Source of the DNA: Aurelia coerulea
Taxonomy: Eukaryota > Cnidaria > Scyphozoa > Semaeostomeae > Ulmaridae
NCBI GenBank assembly: GCA_039566865.1
Contig: CM076947.1
Coordinates: 9,059,501 to 9,123,500, forward strand
Reading direction: 5' to 3'
Length of the DNA: 64,000 nt
The notes under the pieces are model-generated. The model was not told the origin of the DNA. It was given only the letters and a program-made list of their open reading frames with translations, and made no database searches. Shown here piece after piece: positions 10,496 to 23,973 of this stretch; the stretch's first letter is position 1, and every line of letters starts with the position of its first letter. The position numbers were made by a program, and so were the translations under genes.

Positions 10496-10626
10496 CTTGG
10501 TTTCTCCAATCTTTCTCTGGTGTCCACATCACCCAAGTGAAACTCCCTGTGCTGCTGCACAGAGAGTTTCTTTCCTGCTTTATATTTGAAATACGCCACG
10601 CCTTTATTGTTTGGCCAGTACATTTT
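10496..10626 (-). CDS. Partner exon KMYWPN...VQQHREFHLGD (U2 copy)
   Basis: The acceptor TTTCCACAG and donor CCAAG/GTTAG enclose 131 bases. The peptide includes KGVAYFKYKAGKKLSVQQHR and EFHLGDVDTRERLEKP. A longer open frame continues upstream of the acceptor to ATG at 10782 (100 residues), so an unspliced two-exon version starting there is also possible. Family unknown. Confidence 0.45.
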
Positions 10627-11914
10627 CTGTGGAAAGAAATAAATGACAAATTGAAACAGCGTGCACACAAACATTTCGTTCACATACAGTAGAAGATTTG
10701 GAATAGAATAAGGAGGCGTCGTTACCATTAAATTCATTCTCAGAATGAAGACTGTAATCGGACTCTTCTTCGTATTCATCATTAACCTAAAAGCCTGGTT
10801 TGATGAAAATGAACTACTGGTATGAACTCATTTTTGTTGTAGTTACCTGTAGTTTCGTGTCTTTTTTAATTTTTTCTTTATCTAAATACCCACGTGGGTA
10901 GACATAGTTATTGCTCCCCGTTGTCTTGCCCTTGTAGTAGAGTAGAGTAGTTTGTATGTATATTAATTAAGTAACAAGCAACTACTACGCCCCCCAAACC
11001 CCCCACTAATACGGTGGGGGACTTCCGTCACCATCTATATGATCAATGGTACCAACAACTCCCTTAAACTAACGTCCCCTAAACCCGTCCCTCCCCTACC
11101 CATCAAACCACCCCTTTTTAAATTCCCAACGAACAAAGCCCATCAAAGGCCAACATAACCCAGAAGGAAACCAAAAAAAGGCCCTGAAAACAGTTGAAAA
11201 CAGTTGAAGAGGGTGATCACTGTGAGAGACAAAAATCATTTCTGTAAAAAATGGTTCCTCGTCACTCATTACCAGCCACCCATGCCCCCTAACACCGCAT
11301 CAACCCCCCCCCCCCCTTGATCCCATGCACCATACATCATGTCGAGAGGAGGAGAATGCTCACTAATAGAGGACGACTAAGGGAAATATAGCACCGAGAG
11401 GCTGCAAATGACAAAGCTGCATTGGCTGAATTATCTACTCTTTGTAGAATCATGATAATGCACCTAAGCAAATGCACCCGATGATGGATGCCATATTTTC
11501 TGAAATCATCTTACAAATGAAACCTGTGTTGCTGAAGTAAGGAAGGAAGGAAGCTTCCATAATAACGACTGCATATGTAATGTTGAATGTGTGTAAATGC
11601 AAGAAGCTAAATTTTACAAATAAAATGAATTGTGCATAATTGAATTAAACTATTTTGAAATATATTGGTCGCGAATAATTGTGTGAATATTTACAATGAT
11701 AGACGATTGCGCTGAAGATGGCGGCGAGGAGGGTTTTTACCAAGATGCATTGCGTTCTATAATTGAGTTCCAGTAGAATCGTGAAGGACTCGTGGTTAGA
11801 ACACAATGCATCTTGGTAAAACATTCCTTGCTACAATCTTCAGAACAATCGCCTATTGTTTAATGTGAACTAATAATATTCATTTAACTACCTATAACCT
11901 ACTAATATGACATG

Positions 11915-13125
11915 GGCCATTTGTATTCACCGGCATTGGAATACTGGCATCGGCATTGGAACTGGCACTGGCATTAGAATTGGCATTGATATTGCATAAG
12001 TACTATGACGCATGCAATACTAGCCAGGGGGGTCCGTGACAGTAATTTGTACGAGTAAATCAATGCAGTGAACAAACTCTGTCAATTCAATAACTGCTAA
12101 AGACAATTCTCCTCATACTGTGAAAGGGCTTAGGGCTTTGGGCTTTGATGGGTTGCAGGTTTGGCCAATTTTTGCCCCCAGGACTGAGGGATTGATGCTT
12201 TTATGTTAGTTTTCGGGTTTTAAGATTCTAAGGTTTTACGATTTTCATATTACAGTTCATTCGAGAGTGTGTTTTAGATTGTAAAATATGCTGCCATCAA
12301 TTTTATTTTTCAGCAATGATGATTCTTGAAATGAACAAAACTTTTGAAGTTGAATAAGGGTAATAAGTCAACGAATAATGCGTAACTTCACGATCAAACT
12401 AACAACTTTTACTCTCAAATTAAGTATAAGTTCAAGAGATTCAAAGATATTCAAGGTTCAAAACTTCAAGCTCTGATGAACTTTTAATTATGAAGAGCTC
12501 TGATCTGTCTTTAACGTAAATCCCCGGGAGGGGGGTACATAACATGTTCAGGGTAAGGGTATGTGCCGCCCATATGGGTGGGTTCTTGGGCCCAACTTTC
12601 TTTGAACAACATTCTCTAAACAAGGGTCATTTTCGGCATATTTTCCATTTATTAGTGGCGTTTCGCTGAAAGTTGCAAAAATTGTTACAAATGTGGAGTT
12701 TTCCGAAAAAAATTCTTCATAAATCTGGGTAACAAGGCAAGTTTCGGTAATTGGAAGAGGTACATTTCTGAAAACAAGTCGTGTACCGCTCCAGCCGGGG
12801 TAAAGTCAGAAATCTAATTTAATTTTAGCTCAGTTGAAAGTGTTCCTATAAAAGCGTAATTAATCAATTCAGGTATGCTCTTATAGGATTTAAAACTCTC
12901 CGTATAATATCAGTAATCCTCATTCATAATGCTCAAATCCATTAACGTTAGATATTTGGGAATAAATGCATAGAGACTCGTGCAAATCGCTGTTGCGCAC
13001 CCCCTGGTTAGTTTTGCCTGCGTCATAGTACTTGTGGACTTATTCCATAATCGATGCCAATTGCAATGCCAATGCCAGTTCCAATGCCGATGCCAGTATT
13101 CCAATGCCGGTGAATACAAATGACC
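11915..13125. mobile_element. 1211-bp inverted-repeat transposon, 9-bp target duplication (U3 copy)
   Basis: The ends GGCCATTTGTATTCACCGGC and its inverse (here with one G to A change) enclose the element. TATGACATG is duplicated at 11906-11914 and 13126-13134. U4 keeps a single unoccupied TATGACATG. The inverted repeats carry a (GGCATT)n microsatellite, ATTGGAACTGGCATTGGCA and similar, and extend further into diverged arms. No transposase frame is present. The 9-bp duplication suggests a Mutator-like or foldback element. Confidence 0.9.
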
Positions 13126-14480
13126 TATGACATGGCAACTCTAAATACAGGAAATTTTTCTAGGATAAGATAAATCAGATAGTGAATGAATTGCAACGAT
13201 CAACAGTCCTTGTCAATTGGCCTAAACATAGTGGAAGTTAAAAGCGTGTAATCTGGCAACATGTTGCTCCATGATATCAAAGTGTAACATATACTCATTT
13301 CATCTGCCATATCAAGACGATCTTCGCGACAAATCTAATGCGCTACGTGGGCACGCTAGAATCGTCGGACAAACCTTAATTCTGCTTGTCTCCGTGTCAA
13401 GATCATATCGTCAGGGGAAATACATTTGGTTTTTCCCCCCCCCCGAGAATGCAGCAGCGTTTATCATAAGCCCAATGATAGCTGCATAAATAATCAGGTC
13501 CTAAGCAGAGTACGTTCCAACAAATCTACTGCACTGCTTGTGTGCGATAGAATTGTAGGAGAGACCTGAAGTCTACAGGCTCAGGTTTTTTCAATCCCCC
13601 CCCCCCCACAATGAGAAAAGTCAAATTGACCTTTCCCTCCACCATGCATAATATAGCAGGTTTTCCGTCATTGCTGACTTCCACAATCGGAGCAATTCAT
13701 TAATTTACAATATTTACGGCAGTTTTGTATGCGCCAGATATCATTTAACATCAATCACCTAGTAGCAATTACATGAACGTTTTCCTATATCAAAATCATG
13801 AACGATTCTAGGATTCTGAGGTTTGGGAATAATATATTACCAAACGAGAAATAACAAAAAGGCTTAAAGTCTACAATCATCATAGTAGACTTTGATTATT
13901 GGGATGGTTTTGGTGTTGTTGCAAATTATAAAGCAACGGTCTATAGATGGCAGACTGCAATTGTCAAGGCAGCGACGAAATGTGCAGCACATCATAATCA
14001 GGAGGGGTATATGTTTAAAAATAAAATTCAACTGGCGATAGGGCGAGGTTTTAAAGTACAATAGAAGACAGCAAATCTATTTTAATTTGTTGGGGAGCGG
14101 ACACAAAAATGCATTATAAATGACTGGGGAGAGCAAGGGAATTAATCAGGCATGGGAACAAATTTATCTATAAACATGGCGAAGGCAGGTTATTCACGTT
14201 TAATGGGAGAAGAAGACACAGGACGGCTTTTTGATATTTTGAAATTTCAGGACGTTTTCTTTTGTATAGAGACGAGACAGCAAGGGGGGATTTTAAAGTT
14301 GTTATGATAGTTTTATTAAGAGGCAGCAAGACAGGAGAAAAGCTTTATTATTGCCGTAGTCGATTTAGGATGAATGCAACAGCTTCTCGCAGCAGTATTT
14401 TGCAAAGCGAAAATATTTGTTCCAAAAAGGAAAGTCGTTTTTTGTTATGCAATAATATTAGAGCTGCCAGTTTAGCACTC

Positions 14481-15486
14481 ACTAGCCGGTAAATACAGCA
14501 AAGCTCCGGCTCCGAAAATATTCCCGACAATATTATCGTTGAGACAAACCTTCGTATTTCTGTCTTTCGGAGAAGGTATAGCGGCATAAAACATTTGTTT
14601 TAGCATGCGCTGTGACCTGCAGGGATCTCAAAGTGCATAAAAAACAGTACGTCATAGTGTACAGTGTACTTGATGTACAGCATCACAAGCATGCGCAAAA
14701 GAGAAAACAGGGACTTCGCCAAATTCGTTTGAATTGTTTAGGGCCTTTACTTGATGACGTAAATTGGTACAGCTAAGAATATTGTTGCAAAAATCAAGGT
14801 TTACGTTGATTATAAAATTCGGCAATTTTATCTAAAACAAATGTCTAACATAATGAGTAACTGTATAACTGTATACATTTCTTTTTCATTCTGTCTGCCT
14901 TCCTTCCAACCAATAGTAAATCGAGTTCAAATCATGATGGACAACCTGTGGTTCCAACTTTGAAGATGGTAAAAGATCAATCTATTTCTGTGCACATAAA
15001 CAATTAGACAGCATTCTTTGAATGTCTACGTTTGTAATAAGAGACAACTTCCGCATAGGTCGAAAACGGTAGTAGATAGTGAAGCAATCCAATTGAATGG
15101 TAGAATTACATTTGCAAATTGAAAGCATGTTATTCTTAATCCATTATTTCATCAACATTATTTATTGCCATGTTCTTTCAAACATATTCTTAGCAGTACC
15201 AATTTACGTCATCATGTAAAGGCCCTAAACAATTCAAACGAATTTGGCGAAGTCCCTGTTTTCTCTTTTGCGCATGCTTGTGATGATGTACATAAAGTAC
15301 ACTGTACACTATGACGTACTGTTTTTTGATGCACTTTGAGATCCCTGAAGGTCGCAGCGCATGCTCAAACAAATGTTGTATGCTGCTATATCTTCTCCAA
15401 AAGACAGAAATACGGAGGTTGGTCTCAACGATAATATTGTCGGGAATATTTTCGGAGCCGGAGCTTTGCTGTATTTACCGGCTAGT
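14481..15486. mobile_element. 1006-bp foldback element replacing 480 bp of U3
   Basis: ACTAGCCGGTAAATACAGC at left and its exact inverse at right begin arms of about 290 bp (through CCGGCTCCGAAAATATTCCC and AAACAGGGACTTCGCC) around a unique centre. The unit sequence breaks off at GTTTAGCACT and resumes at CGAAGCAAATA. The bases between these points in U2 (9798-10277) are missing, so no target duplication can be seen. No coding frame is recognised inside. Confidence 0.85.
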
Positions 15487-15704
15487 CGAAGCAAATATAT
15501 CTGTTTTAATGTTATAATGTTGTAAGTCTCCAACTATTACAAATTAGCAAAATGGTTTTTGGTTTACAAAATCAATAAGGTGAAAAGACAGATTGGTGAG
15601 TCACGGATGCAGGAAACTGTTCCCTTTAGGAAAGATTAGTACAAATTAAAGCGGATGCATGATGCATTTACCATGATTTTCAGAATAATCATAAACGTTC
15701 TAAC

Positions 15705-15835
15705 CTTGGTTTCTCCAATCTTTCTCTGGTGTCCACATCACCCAAGTGAAACTCCCTGTGCTGCTGCACAGAGAGTTTCTTTGCTGCTTTATATTTGAAA
15801 TACGCAACGCCTTTATCGTTTGGCCAGTACATTTT
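15705..15835 (-). CDS. Partner exon, U3 copy (terminal exon lost)
   Basis: Same exon as at 10496-10626, with Ala-Lys in place of Gly-Lys. The Arg/Asp-rich exon it should splice to was removed when the foldback at 14481-15486 replaced it, so this copy cannot make the same C-terminus. Confidence 0.45.
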
Positions 15836-18543
15836 CTGTGGAAAGAAATCAATGACAAATAGAAACAGCGTGCACACAAACATTTCGTTCACATACAGTA
15901 GAAGATTTGGAATAGAATAAGGAGGCGTTGTTACCATTAAATTCATTCTCAGAATGAAGACTGTAATCGGACTCTTCTTCGTATTCATCATTAACCTAAA
16001 AGCCTGGTTTGATGAAAATGAACTACTGGTATGAACTCATTTTTGTTGTAGTTACCTGTAGTTTCGTGTCTTTTTTCGATTTTTTCTTTATCTAAATACC
16101 CACGTGGGTAGACATAGTTATTGCTCCCCATGGTCTTGCCCTTGTAGTAGAGTAGAGTAGTTTGTAAGTATAGTAATTAAGTAACAAGCCACTACTACGC
16201 CCCCCAAACCCCCCACTAATACGGTGGGGGACTTCCGTCACCATCTATATGATCAAAGGTACCAACAACTCCCCTAAACTAACGCACCCTAAACCGGTCC
16301 CTCCCCTACCCATCAAACCACCCCTTTTTAAATTCCCAACGAACAAAGCCCATCAAAGGCCAACATAACCCAGAAGGAAACCAAAAAAAGGCCCTGAAAA
16401 CAGTTTAAAACAGTTGAAGAGGGTGATCACTGTGAGAGACAAAAATCATTTCTGTAAAAAATAGTTCCTCATCACTCATTACCAGCCCACCATGCCCCCT
16501 AACACCGCATCAACCCCCTTGATCCCATGCACCATACATCATGTCGAGAGGAGGAGAACGCTCACTAACAGAGGACGACTAAGGAAAATATAGCACCGAG
16601 AGGCTGCAAATGACAAAGCTGCATTGGCTGAATTATCTACTCTTTGTAGAATCATGATAATGCACCTAAGCAAATGCACCCGATGATGGATGCCATATTT
16701 TCTGAAATCATCTTACGAATGAAACCTGTGTTGCTGAAGTAAGGAAGGAAGGAAGCTTCGATAATAGCGACTGCATATGTAATGTTGAATGTGTGTAAAT
16801 GCAAGAAGGTAAATTTTACAAATAAAATGAATTGTGCATAATTGAATTAAACTATTTTTAAATATATTGGTCGCGAATAATTGTGTGAATATTTACAATG
16901 ATAGACGATTGCGCTGAAGATGGCGGCGAGGAGGGTTTTCACCAAGATGCATTGCGTTCTATAATTGAGTTCCAGTAGAATCGTTAAGGACTCGTGATTA
17001 GAACACAATGCATCTTGGTAAAACATTCCTTGCTACAATCTTCAGAACAATCGTCTATTGTTTAATGCGAACTAATAATATTCATTTAACTACCTATAAC
17101 CTACTAATATGACATGGCAACTCTAAATACAGGAAATTTTTCTAGGATAAGATTAATCAGATAGTGAATGAATTGCAACGATCAACAGTCCTTGTCAATT
17201 GGCCTAAACATGGTGGAAGTTAAAAGCGTGTAATCTGGCAACATGTTGCTCCATGATATCAAAGTGTAACATATACTCATTTCATCTGCCATATCAAGAC
17301 AATCTTCGCGATGAATCTAATGCACTACGTGGGCACGCTAGAATTGTCGGACAAACCTTAATTCTGCTTGTCTCCGTGTCAAGATCATATCGTCAGGGGG
17401 AATACATTTGGCTTTTTACCCCCCCCCCCCCCCCGAGAATGCAGCAGCGTTTATCATAAGCCCAATGATAGCTACATAAATAATCAGGTCCTAAGCAGAG
17501 TACGTTCCAACAAATCTACTGCACCGCTTGTGTGCGATAGAATCGTAGGAGAGTCCTGAAGTCTACAGGCTCAGGTTTTTTCAATCCCCCCCCCCCCCAC
17601 AATGAGAAAAGTCAAATTGACCTTTCCCTCCACCATGCATAATATAGCAGGTTTTCCGTCATTGCTGACTTCCACAATCGGAGCAATTCATTAATTTACA
17701 ATATTTATGGCAGTTTTGTATATGCCAGATATCATTTAACATCAATCACCTAGCAATTACATGAACGTTTTCATATATCAAAATCATGAACGATTCTAGG
17801 ATTCTGAGGTTTGGGAATAATATATTACCAAACGAGAAATAACAAAAAGGCTTAAAGTCTACAATCATCATAGTAGACTTTGATTATTGGGATGGTTTTG
17901 GTGTTGTTGCAAATTATAAAGCAACGGTCTATAGATGGCAGACTGCAATTGTCAAGGCAGCGACGAAATGTGGAGCACATCATAATCAGGAGGGGTATAT
18001 GTTTAAAAATAAAATTCAACTGGCGATAGGGCGAGGTTTTAAAGTACAATAGAAGGCAGCAAATCTATTTTAATTTGTTGGGGAGCGGACACAAAAATGC
18101 ATTATAAATGACTGGGGAGAGCAAGGGAACTAATCAGGCATGGGAACAAATTTATCTATAAACATGGCGAAGGCAGGTTATTCACGTTTAATGGGAGAAG
18201 AAGACACAGGACGGCTTTTTAATATTTTGAAATTTCAGGACGTTTTCTTTTGTATAGAGACGAGACAGCAAGGGGGGATTTTAAAGTTGTTATGATAGTT
18301 TTATTAAGAGGCAGCAAGACAGGAGAAAAGCTTTATTATTGCCGTAATCGATTTAGGATGAATGCAACAGCTTCTCGCAGCAGTATTTTGCAAAGCGAAA
18401 ATATTTGTTCCAAAAAGGAAAGTCGTTTTTTGTTATGCAATAATATTAGAGCTGCCAGTTTAGCACTGCAAGAGATCAATGAAAAGATGTTGGTAATTGA
18501 AAAGGGTTTATTTCCAGTTCTCTTATATTTACAGGACCATCAT

Positions 18544-18808
18544 CTATGCATCCATCTCTCGCAGGACCTCCAAAACTGTTCTGAAGGCTTTCTTGGAGGA
18601 GCAGACCTCAGACCAATAATCAGGGCTGGAAGCCCTCTTCTCTCCTCTCCTACTGCCCCTTTCCTCTCTATATCTACTCTCATACCTATACGAATCCCTG
18701 TCCCTGTCCCTTCTGTCCCGTCTTTCTTCTCTCATCTCGTCCTGCTTGTCCCTTATCCTCCTCTCACGCCTGTCTCCACCAAGAACAATCCTCAATTTAT
18801 CATGTTCC
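18544..18808 (-). CDS. Arg/Asp/Glu-rich terminal exon (U4 copy)
   Basis: Intact frame with Arg to Ile and Arg to Gln changes in the basic run. It pairs in phase with 19166-19296. Confidence 0.45.
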
Positions 18809-19165
18809 CTGTGAATAAAATATTAACTGTTATATAGTTGCTCTCAGCCATGAAATGTGAGGTGATATGAAAGGGAATCTCTCATTTGTTTCATTGAGTG
18901 AAGGCGATGTTGATGAGCATCCTCTTATTCTATGCGTGCTACTTTTTCGCAGCAAACATATCTGTTTTAATGTTATAATGTTGTAAGTCTCCAACTATTA
19001 CAAATTAGCAAAATGGTTTTTGGTTTACAAAATCAATAAGGTGAAAAGACAGATTGGTGAGTCACGGATGCAGGAAACTGTTCCCTTTAGGAAAGATTAG
19101 TACAAATTAAAGCGGATGCATGATGCATTTACCATGATTTTCAGAATAATCATAAACGTTCTAAC

Positions 19166-19296
19166 CTTGGTTTCTCCAATCTTTCTCTGGTGTCCACATC
19201 ACCCAAGTGAAACTCCCTGTGCTGCTGCACAGAGAGTTTCTTTCCTGCTTTATATTTGAAATACGCCACGCCTTTATTGTTTGGCCAGTACATTTT
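19166..19296 (-). CDS. Partner exon (U4 copy)
   Basis: Open copy with the standard acceptor and donor. It pairs with 18544-18808. Confidence 0.4.
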
Positions 19297-20582
19297 CTGT
19301 GGAAAGAAATCAATGACAAATTGAAACAGCGTGCACACAAACATTTCGTTCACATACAGTAGAAGATTTGGAATAGAATAAGGAGGCGTCGTTACCATTA
19401 AATTCATTCTCAGAATGAAGACTGTAATCGGACTCTTCTTCGTATTCATCATTAACCTAAAAGCCTGGTTTGATGAAAATGAACTACTGGTATGAACTCA
19501 TTTTTGTTGTAGTTACCTGTAGTTTCGTGTCTTTTTTCGATTTTTTCTTTATCTAAATACCCACGTGGGTAGACATAGTTATTGCTCCCCATTGTCTTGC
19601 CCTTGTAGTAGAGTAGAGTAGTTTGTATGTATATTAATTAAGTAACAAGCAACTACTATGCCCCCCAAACCCCCCACTAATACGGTGGGGGACTTCCGTC
19701 ACCATCTATATGATCAAAGGTACCAACAACTCCCTTAAACTAACGTCCCCTAAACCCGTCCCTCCCCTACCCATCAAACCACCCCTTTTTAAATTCCCAA
19801 CGAACAAAGCCCATCAAAGGCCAACATAACCCAGAAGGAAACCAAAAAAAGGCCCTGAAAACAGTTTAAAACAGTTGAAGAGGGTGATCACTGTGAGAGA
19901 CAAAAATCATTTCTGTAAAAAATAGTTCCTCATCACTCATTACCAGCCACCCATGCCCCCTAACACCGCATCAACCCCCCCCCCTTGATCCCATGCACCA
20001 TACATCATGTCGAGAGGAGGAGAATGCTCACTAATAGAGGACGACTAAGGGAAATATAGCACCGAGAGGCTGCAAATGACAAAGCTGCATTGGCTGAATT
20101 ATCTACTCTTTGTAGAATCATGATAATGCACCTAAGCAAATGCACCCGATGATGGATGCCATATTTTCTGAAATCATCTTACGAATGAAACCTGTGTTGC
20201 TGAAGTAAGGAAGGAAGGAAGCTTCCATAATAACGACTGCATATGTAATGTTGAATGTGTGTAAATGCAAGAAGCTAAATTTTACAAATAAAATGAATTG
20301 TGCATAATTGAATTAAACTATTTTGAAATATATTGGTCGCGAATAATTGTGTGAATATTTACAATGATAGACGATTGCGCTGAAGATGGCGGCGAGGAGG
20401 GTTTTTACCAAGATGCATTGCGTTCTATAATTGAGTTCCAGTAGAATCGTTAAGGACTCGTGGTTAGAACACAATGCATCTTGGTAAAACATTCCTTGCT
20501 ACAATCTTCAGAACAATCGCCTATTGTTTAATGCGAACTAATAATATTCATTTAACTACCTATAACCTACTAATATGACATG

Positions 20583-21793
20583 GGCCATTTGTATTCACCG
20601 GCATTGGAATACTGGCATCGGCATTGGAACTGGCATTGGCATTGGAATTGGCATTGATATTGCATAAGTACTATGACGCATGCAAAACTAGCCAGGGGGG
20701 TCCGTGACAGTAATTTGTACGAGTAAATCAATGCAGTGAACTAACTCTGTTAATTCAATAACTGCTAAAGACAATTCTCCTCATACTGTGAAAGGGCTTA
20801 GGGCTTTGGGCTTTGATGGGTTGCAGGTTTGGCCAATTTTTGCCCCCAGGACTGAGGGCTTGATGCTTTTATGTTAGTTTTCGGGTTTTAAGATTCTAAG
20901 GTTTTACGATTTTCATATTACAGTTCATTCAAGAGTGTGTTTTAGATTGTAAAATATGCTGCCATCAATTTTATTTTTCAGCAATGATGATTCTTGAAAT
21001 GAACAAAACTTTTGAAGTTGAATAAGGGTAATAAGTCAACGAATAATGCGTAACTTCACGATCAAACTAACAACTTTTACTCTCAAATTAAGTATAAGTT
21101 CAAGAGATTCAAAGATATTCAAGGTTCAAAACTTCAAGCTCTGATGAACTTTTAATTATGAAGAGCTCTGATCTGTCTTTAACGTAAATCCCCGGGAGGG
21201 GGGTACATAACATGTTCAGGGTAAGGGTATGTGCCGCCCATATGGGTGGGTTCTTGGGCCCAACTTTCTTTGAACAACATTCTCTAAACAAGGGTCATTT
21301 TCGGCATATTTTCCATTTATTAGTGGCGTTTCGCTGAAAGTTGCAAAAATTGTTACAAATGTGGAGTTTTCCGAAAAAAATTCTTCATAAATCTGGGTAA
21401 CAAGGCAAGTTTCGGTAATTGGAAGAGGTACATTTCTGAAAACAAGTCATGTACAGCTCCAACCGGGGTAAAGTCAGAAATCTAATTTAATTTTAGCTCA
21501 GTTGAAAGTGTTCCTATAAAAGCGTAATTAATCAATTCAGGTATGCTCTTATAGGATTTAAAACTCTCCGTATAATATCAGTAATCCTCATTCATAATGC
21601 TCAAATCCATTAACGTTAGATAATTGGGAATAAATGCATAGAGACTCGCGCAAATCGCTGTTGTGCACCCCCTGGTTAGTTTTGCCTGTGTCATAGTACT
21701 TGTGGACTTATTCCATAATCGATGCCAATTGCAATGCCAATGCCAGTTCCAATGCCGATGCCAGTATTCCAATGCCGGTGAATACAAATGGCC
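20583..21793. mobile_element. 1211-bp inverted-repeat transposon (U5 copy)
   Basis: Same position in the unit and same TATGACATG duplication (20574-20582 and 21794-21802) as in U3. It was therefore copied along with the array unit rather than inserted afresh. Confidence 0.9.
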
Positions 21794-23222
21794 TATGACA
21801 TGGCAACTCTAAATACAGGAAATTTTTCTAGGATAAGATAAATCAGATAGTGAATGAATTGCAACGATCAACAGTCCTTGTCAATAGGCCTAAACATAGT
21901 GGAAGTTAAAAGCGTGTAATCTGGCAACATGTTGCTCCATGATATCAAAGTGTAACATATACTCATTTCATCTGCCATATCAAGACAATCTTCGCGACGA
22001 ATCTAATGCGCTACGTGGGCACGCTAGAATCGTCGGACAAACCTTAATTCTGCTTGTCTCCGTGTCAAGATCATATCGTCAGGGGGAATACATTTGGCTT
22101 TTTACCCCCCCCCCCCGAGAATGCAGCAGCGTTTATCATAAGCCCAATGATAGCTGCATAAATAATCAGGTCCTAAGCAGAGTACGTTCCAACAAATCTA
22201 CTGCACTGCTTGTGTGCGATAGAATTGTAGGAGAGACCTGAAGTCTACAGGCTCAGGTTTTTTCAATCCCCCCCCCCACAATGAGAAAAGTCAAATTGAC
22301 CTTTCCCTCCACCATGCATAATATAGCAGGTTTTCCGTCATTGCTGACTTCCACAATCGGAGCAATTCATTAATTTACAATATTTACGGCAGTTTTGTAT
22401 ATGCCAGATATCATTTAACATCAATCACCTAGCAATTACATGAACGTTTTCATATATCAAAATCATGAACGATTCTAGGATTCTGAGGTTTGGGAATAAT
22501 ATATTACCAAACGAGAAATAACAAAAAGGCTTAAAGTCTACAATCATCATAGTAGACTTTGATTATTGGGATGGTTTTGGTGTTGTTGCAAATTATAAAG
22601 CAACGGTCTATAGATGGCAGACTGCAATTGTCAAGGCAGCGACGAAATGTGGAGCACATCATAATCAGGAGGGGTATATGTTTAAAAATAAAATTCAACT
22701 GGCGATAGGGCGAGGTTTTAAAGTACAATAGAAGGCAGCAAATCTATTTTAATTTGTTGGGGAGCGGACACAAAAATGCATTATAAATGACTGGGGAGAG
22801 CAAGGGAACTAATCAGGCAAGGGAACAAATTTATCTATAAACATGGCGAAGGCAGGTTATTCACGTTTAATGGGAGAAGAAGACACGGGACGGCTTTTTG
22901 ATATTTTCAAATTTCAGGACGTTTTCTTTTGTATAGAGACGAGACAGCAAGGGGGGATTTTAAAGTTGTTATGATAGTTTTATTAAGAGGCAGCAAGACA
23001 GGAGAAAAGCTTTATTATTGCCGTAGTCGATTTAGGATGAATGCAACAGCTTCTCGCAGCAGTATTTTGCAAAGCGAAAATATTTGTTCCAAAAAGGAAA
23101 GTCGTTTTTTGTTATGCAATAATATTAGAGCTGCCAGTTTAGCACTGCAAGAGATCAATGAAAAGATGTTGGTAATTGAAAAGGGTTTATTTCCAGTTCT
23201 CTTATATTTACAGGACCATCAT

Positions 23223-23487
23223 CTATGCATCCATCTCTCGCAGGACCTCCAAAACTGTTCTGAAGGCTTTCTTGGAGGAGCAGACCTCAGACCAATAATC
23301 AGGGCTGGAAGCCCTCTTCTCTCCTCTCCTACTGCCCCTTTCCTCTCTATATCTACTCTCATACCTATACGAATCCCTGTCCCTGTCCCTTCTGTCCCGT
23401 CTTTCTTCTCTCATCTCGTCCCGCTTGTCCCTTCTCCTCCTCTCACGCCTGTCTCCACCAAGGACAATCCTCAATTTATCATGTTCC
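23223..23487 (-). CDS. Arg/Asp/Glu-rich terminal exon (U5 copy)
   Basis: Identical in translation to the U2 copy. It pairs in phase with 23843-23973. Confidence 0.45.
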
Positions 23488-23842
23488 CTGTGAATAAAAT
23501 ATTAACTGTTATATAGTTGCTCTCAGCCATGAAATGTGAGGTGATATGAAAGGGAATCTCTCATTTGTTTCATTGAGTGAAGGCGATGTTGATGAGCATC
23601 CTCATTCTATGCGTGTTACTTTTTCGCAGCAAACATATCTGTTTTAATGTTAAAATGTTGCAAGTCTCCAACTATTACAAATTAGCAAAATGGTTTTTGG
23701 TTTACAAAATCAATAAGGTGAAAAGACAGATTGGTGAGTCACGGATGCAGGAAACTGTTCCCTTTAGGAAAGATTAGTACAAATTAAAGCGGATGCATGA
23801 TGCATTTACCATGATTTTCAGAATAATCATAAACGTTCTAAC

Positions 23843-23973
23843 CTTGGTTTCTCCAATCTTTCTCTGGTGTCCACATCACCCAAGTGAAACTCCCTGTGCT
23901 GCTGCACAGAGAGTTTCTTTCCTGCTTTATATTTGAAATACGCCACGCCTTTATTGTTTGGCCAGTACATTTT
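23843..23973 (-). CDS. Partner exon (U5 copy)
   Basis: Open copy with standard splice borders. It pairs with 23223-23487. Confidence 0.4.

Larger units (their letters stand above)
7519..10974 (+). repeat. Array unit U2 (short form)
   Basis: Simplest copy at 3456 bp, with no inserts. The 1.21-kb element target is empty (TATGGCATG, 8441-8449). Candidate plus frames are 9204-9382 and 9494-9625. Candidate minus exons are 10496-10626 and 9874-10138. The exon equivalent to 7390-7474 (10847-10930) has lost one base. U2 and U3 together look like the same dimer as U4 and U5. Confidence 0.9.
10975..16184 (+). repeat. Array unit U3 (1.21-kb insert plus 1.0-kb foldback)
   Basis: Carries the 1.21-kb element at 11915-13125 and a 1006-bp foldback at 14481-15486 that stands in place of about 480 bp (equivalent to 9798-10277 of U2). 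The Arg/Asp-rich terminal exon is therefore missing here. Other candidate coding parts remain: 13886-14064 and 14176-14307 on plus, and 15705-15835 on minus. Confidence 0.9.
16185..19645 (+). repeat. Array unit U4 (short form)
   Basis: At 3461 bp it is close to U2. The 1.21-kb element target is empty and keeps the unduplicated sequence TATGACATG at 17108-17116. Candidate plus frames are 17874-18052 and 18164-18295. Candidate minus exons are 19166-19296 and 18544-18808. A C tract near 17420 and another near 17587 differ in length from other units. Confidence 0.9.
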
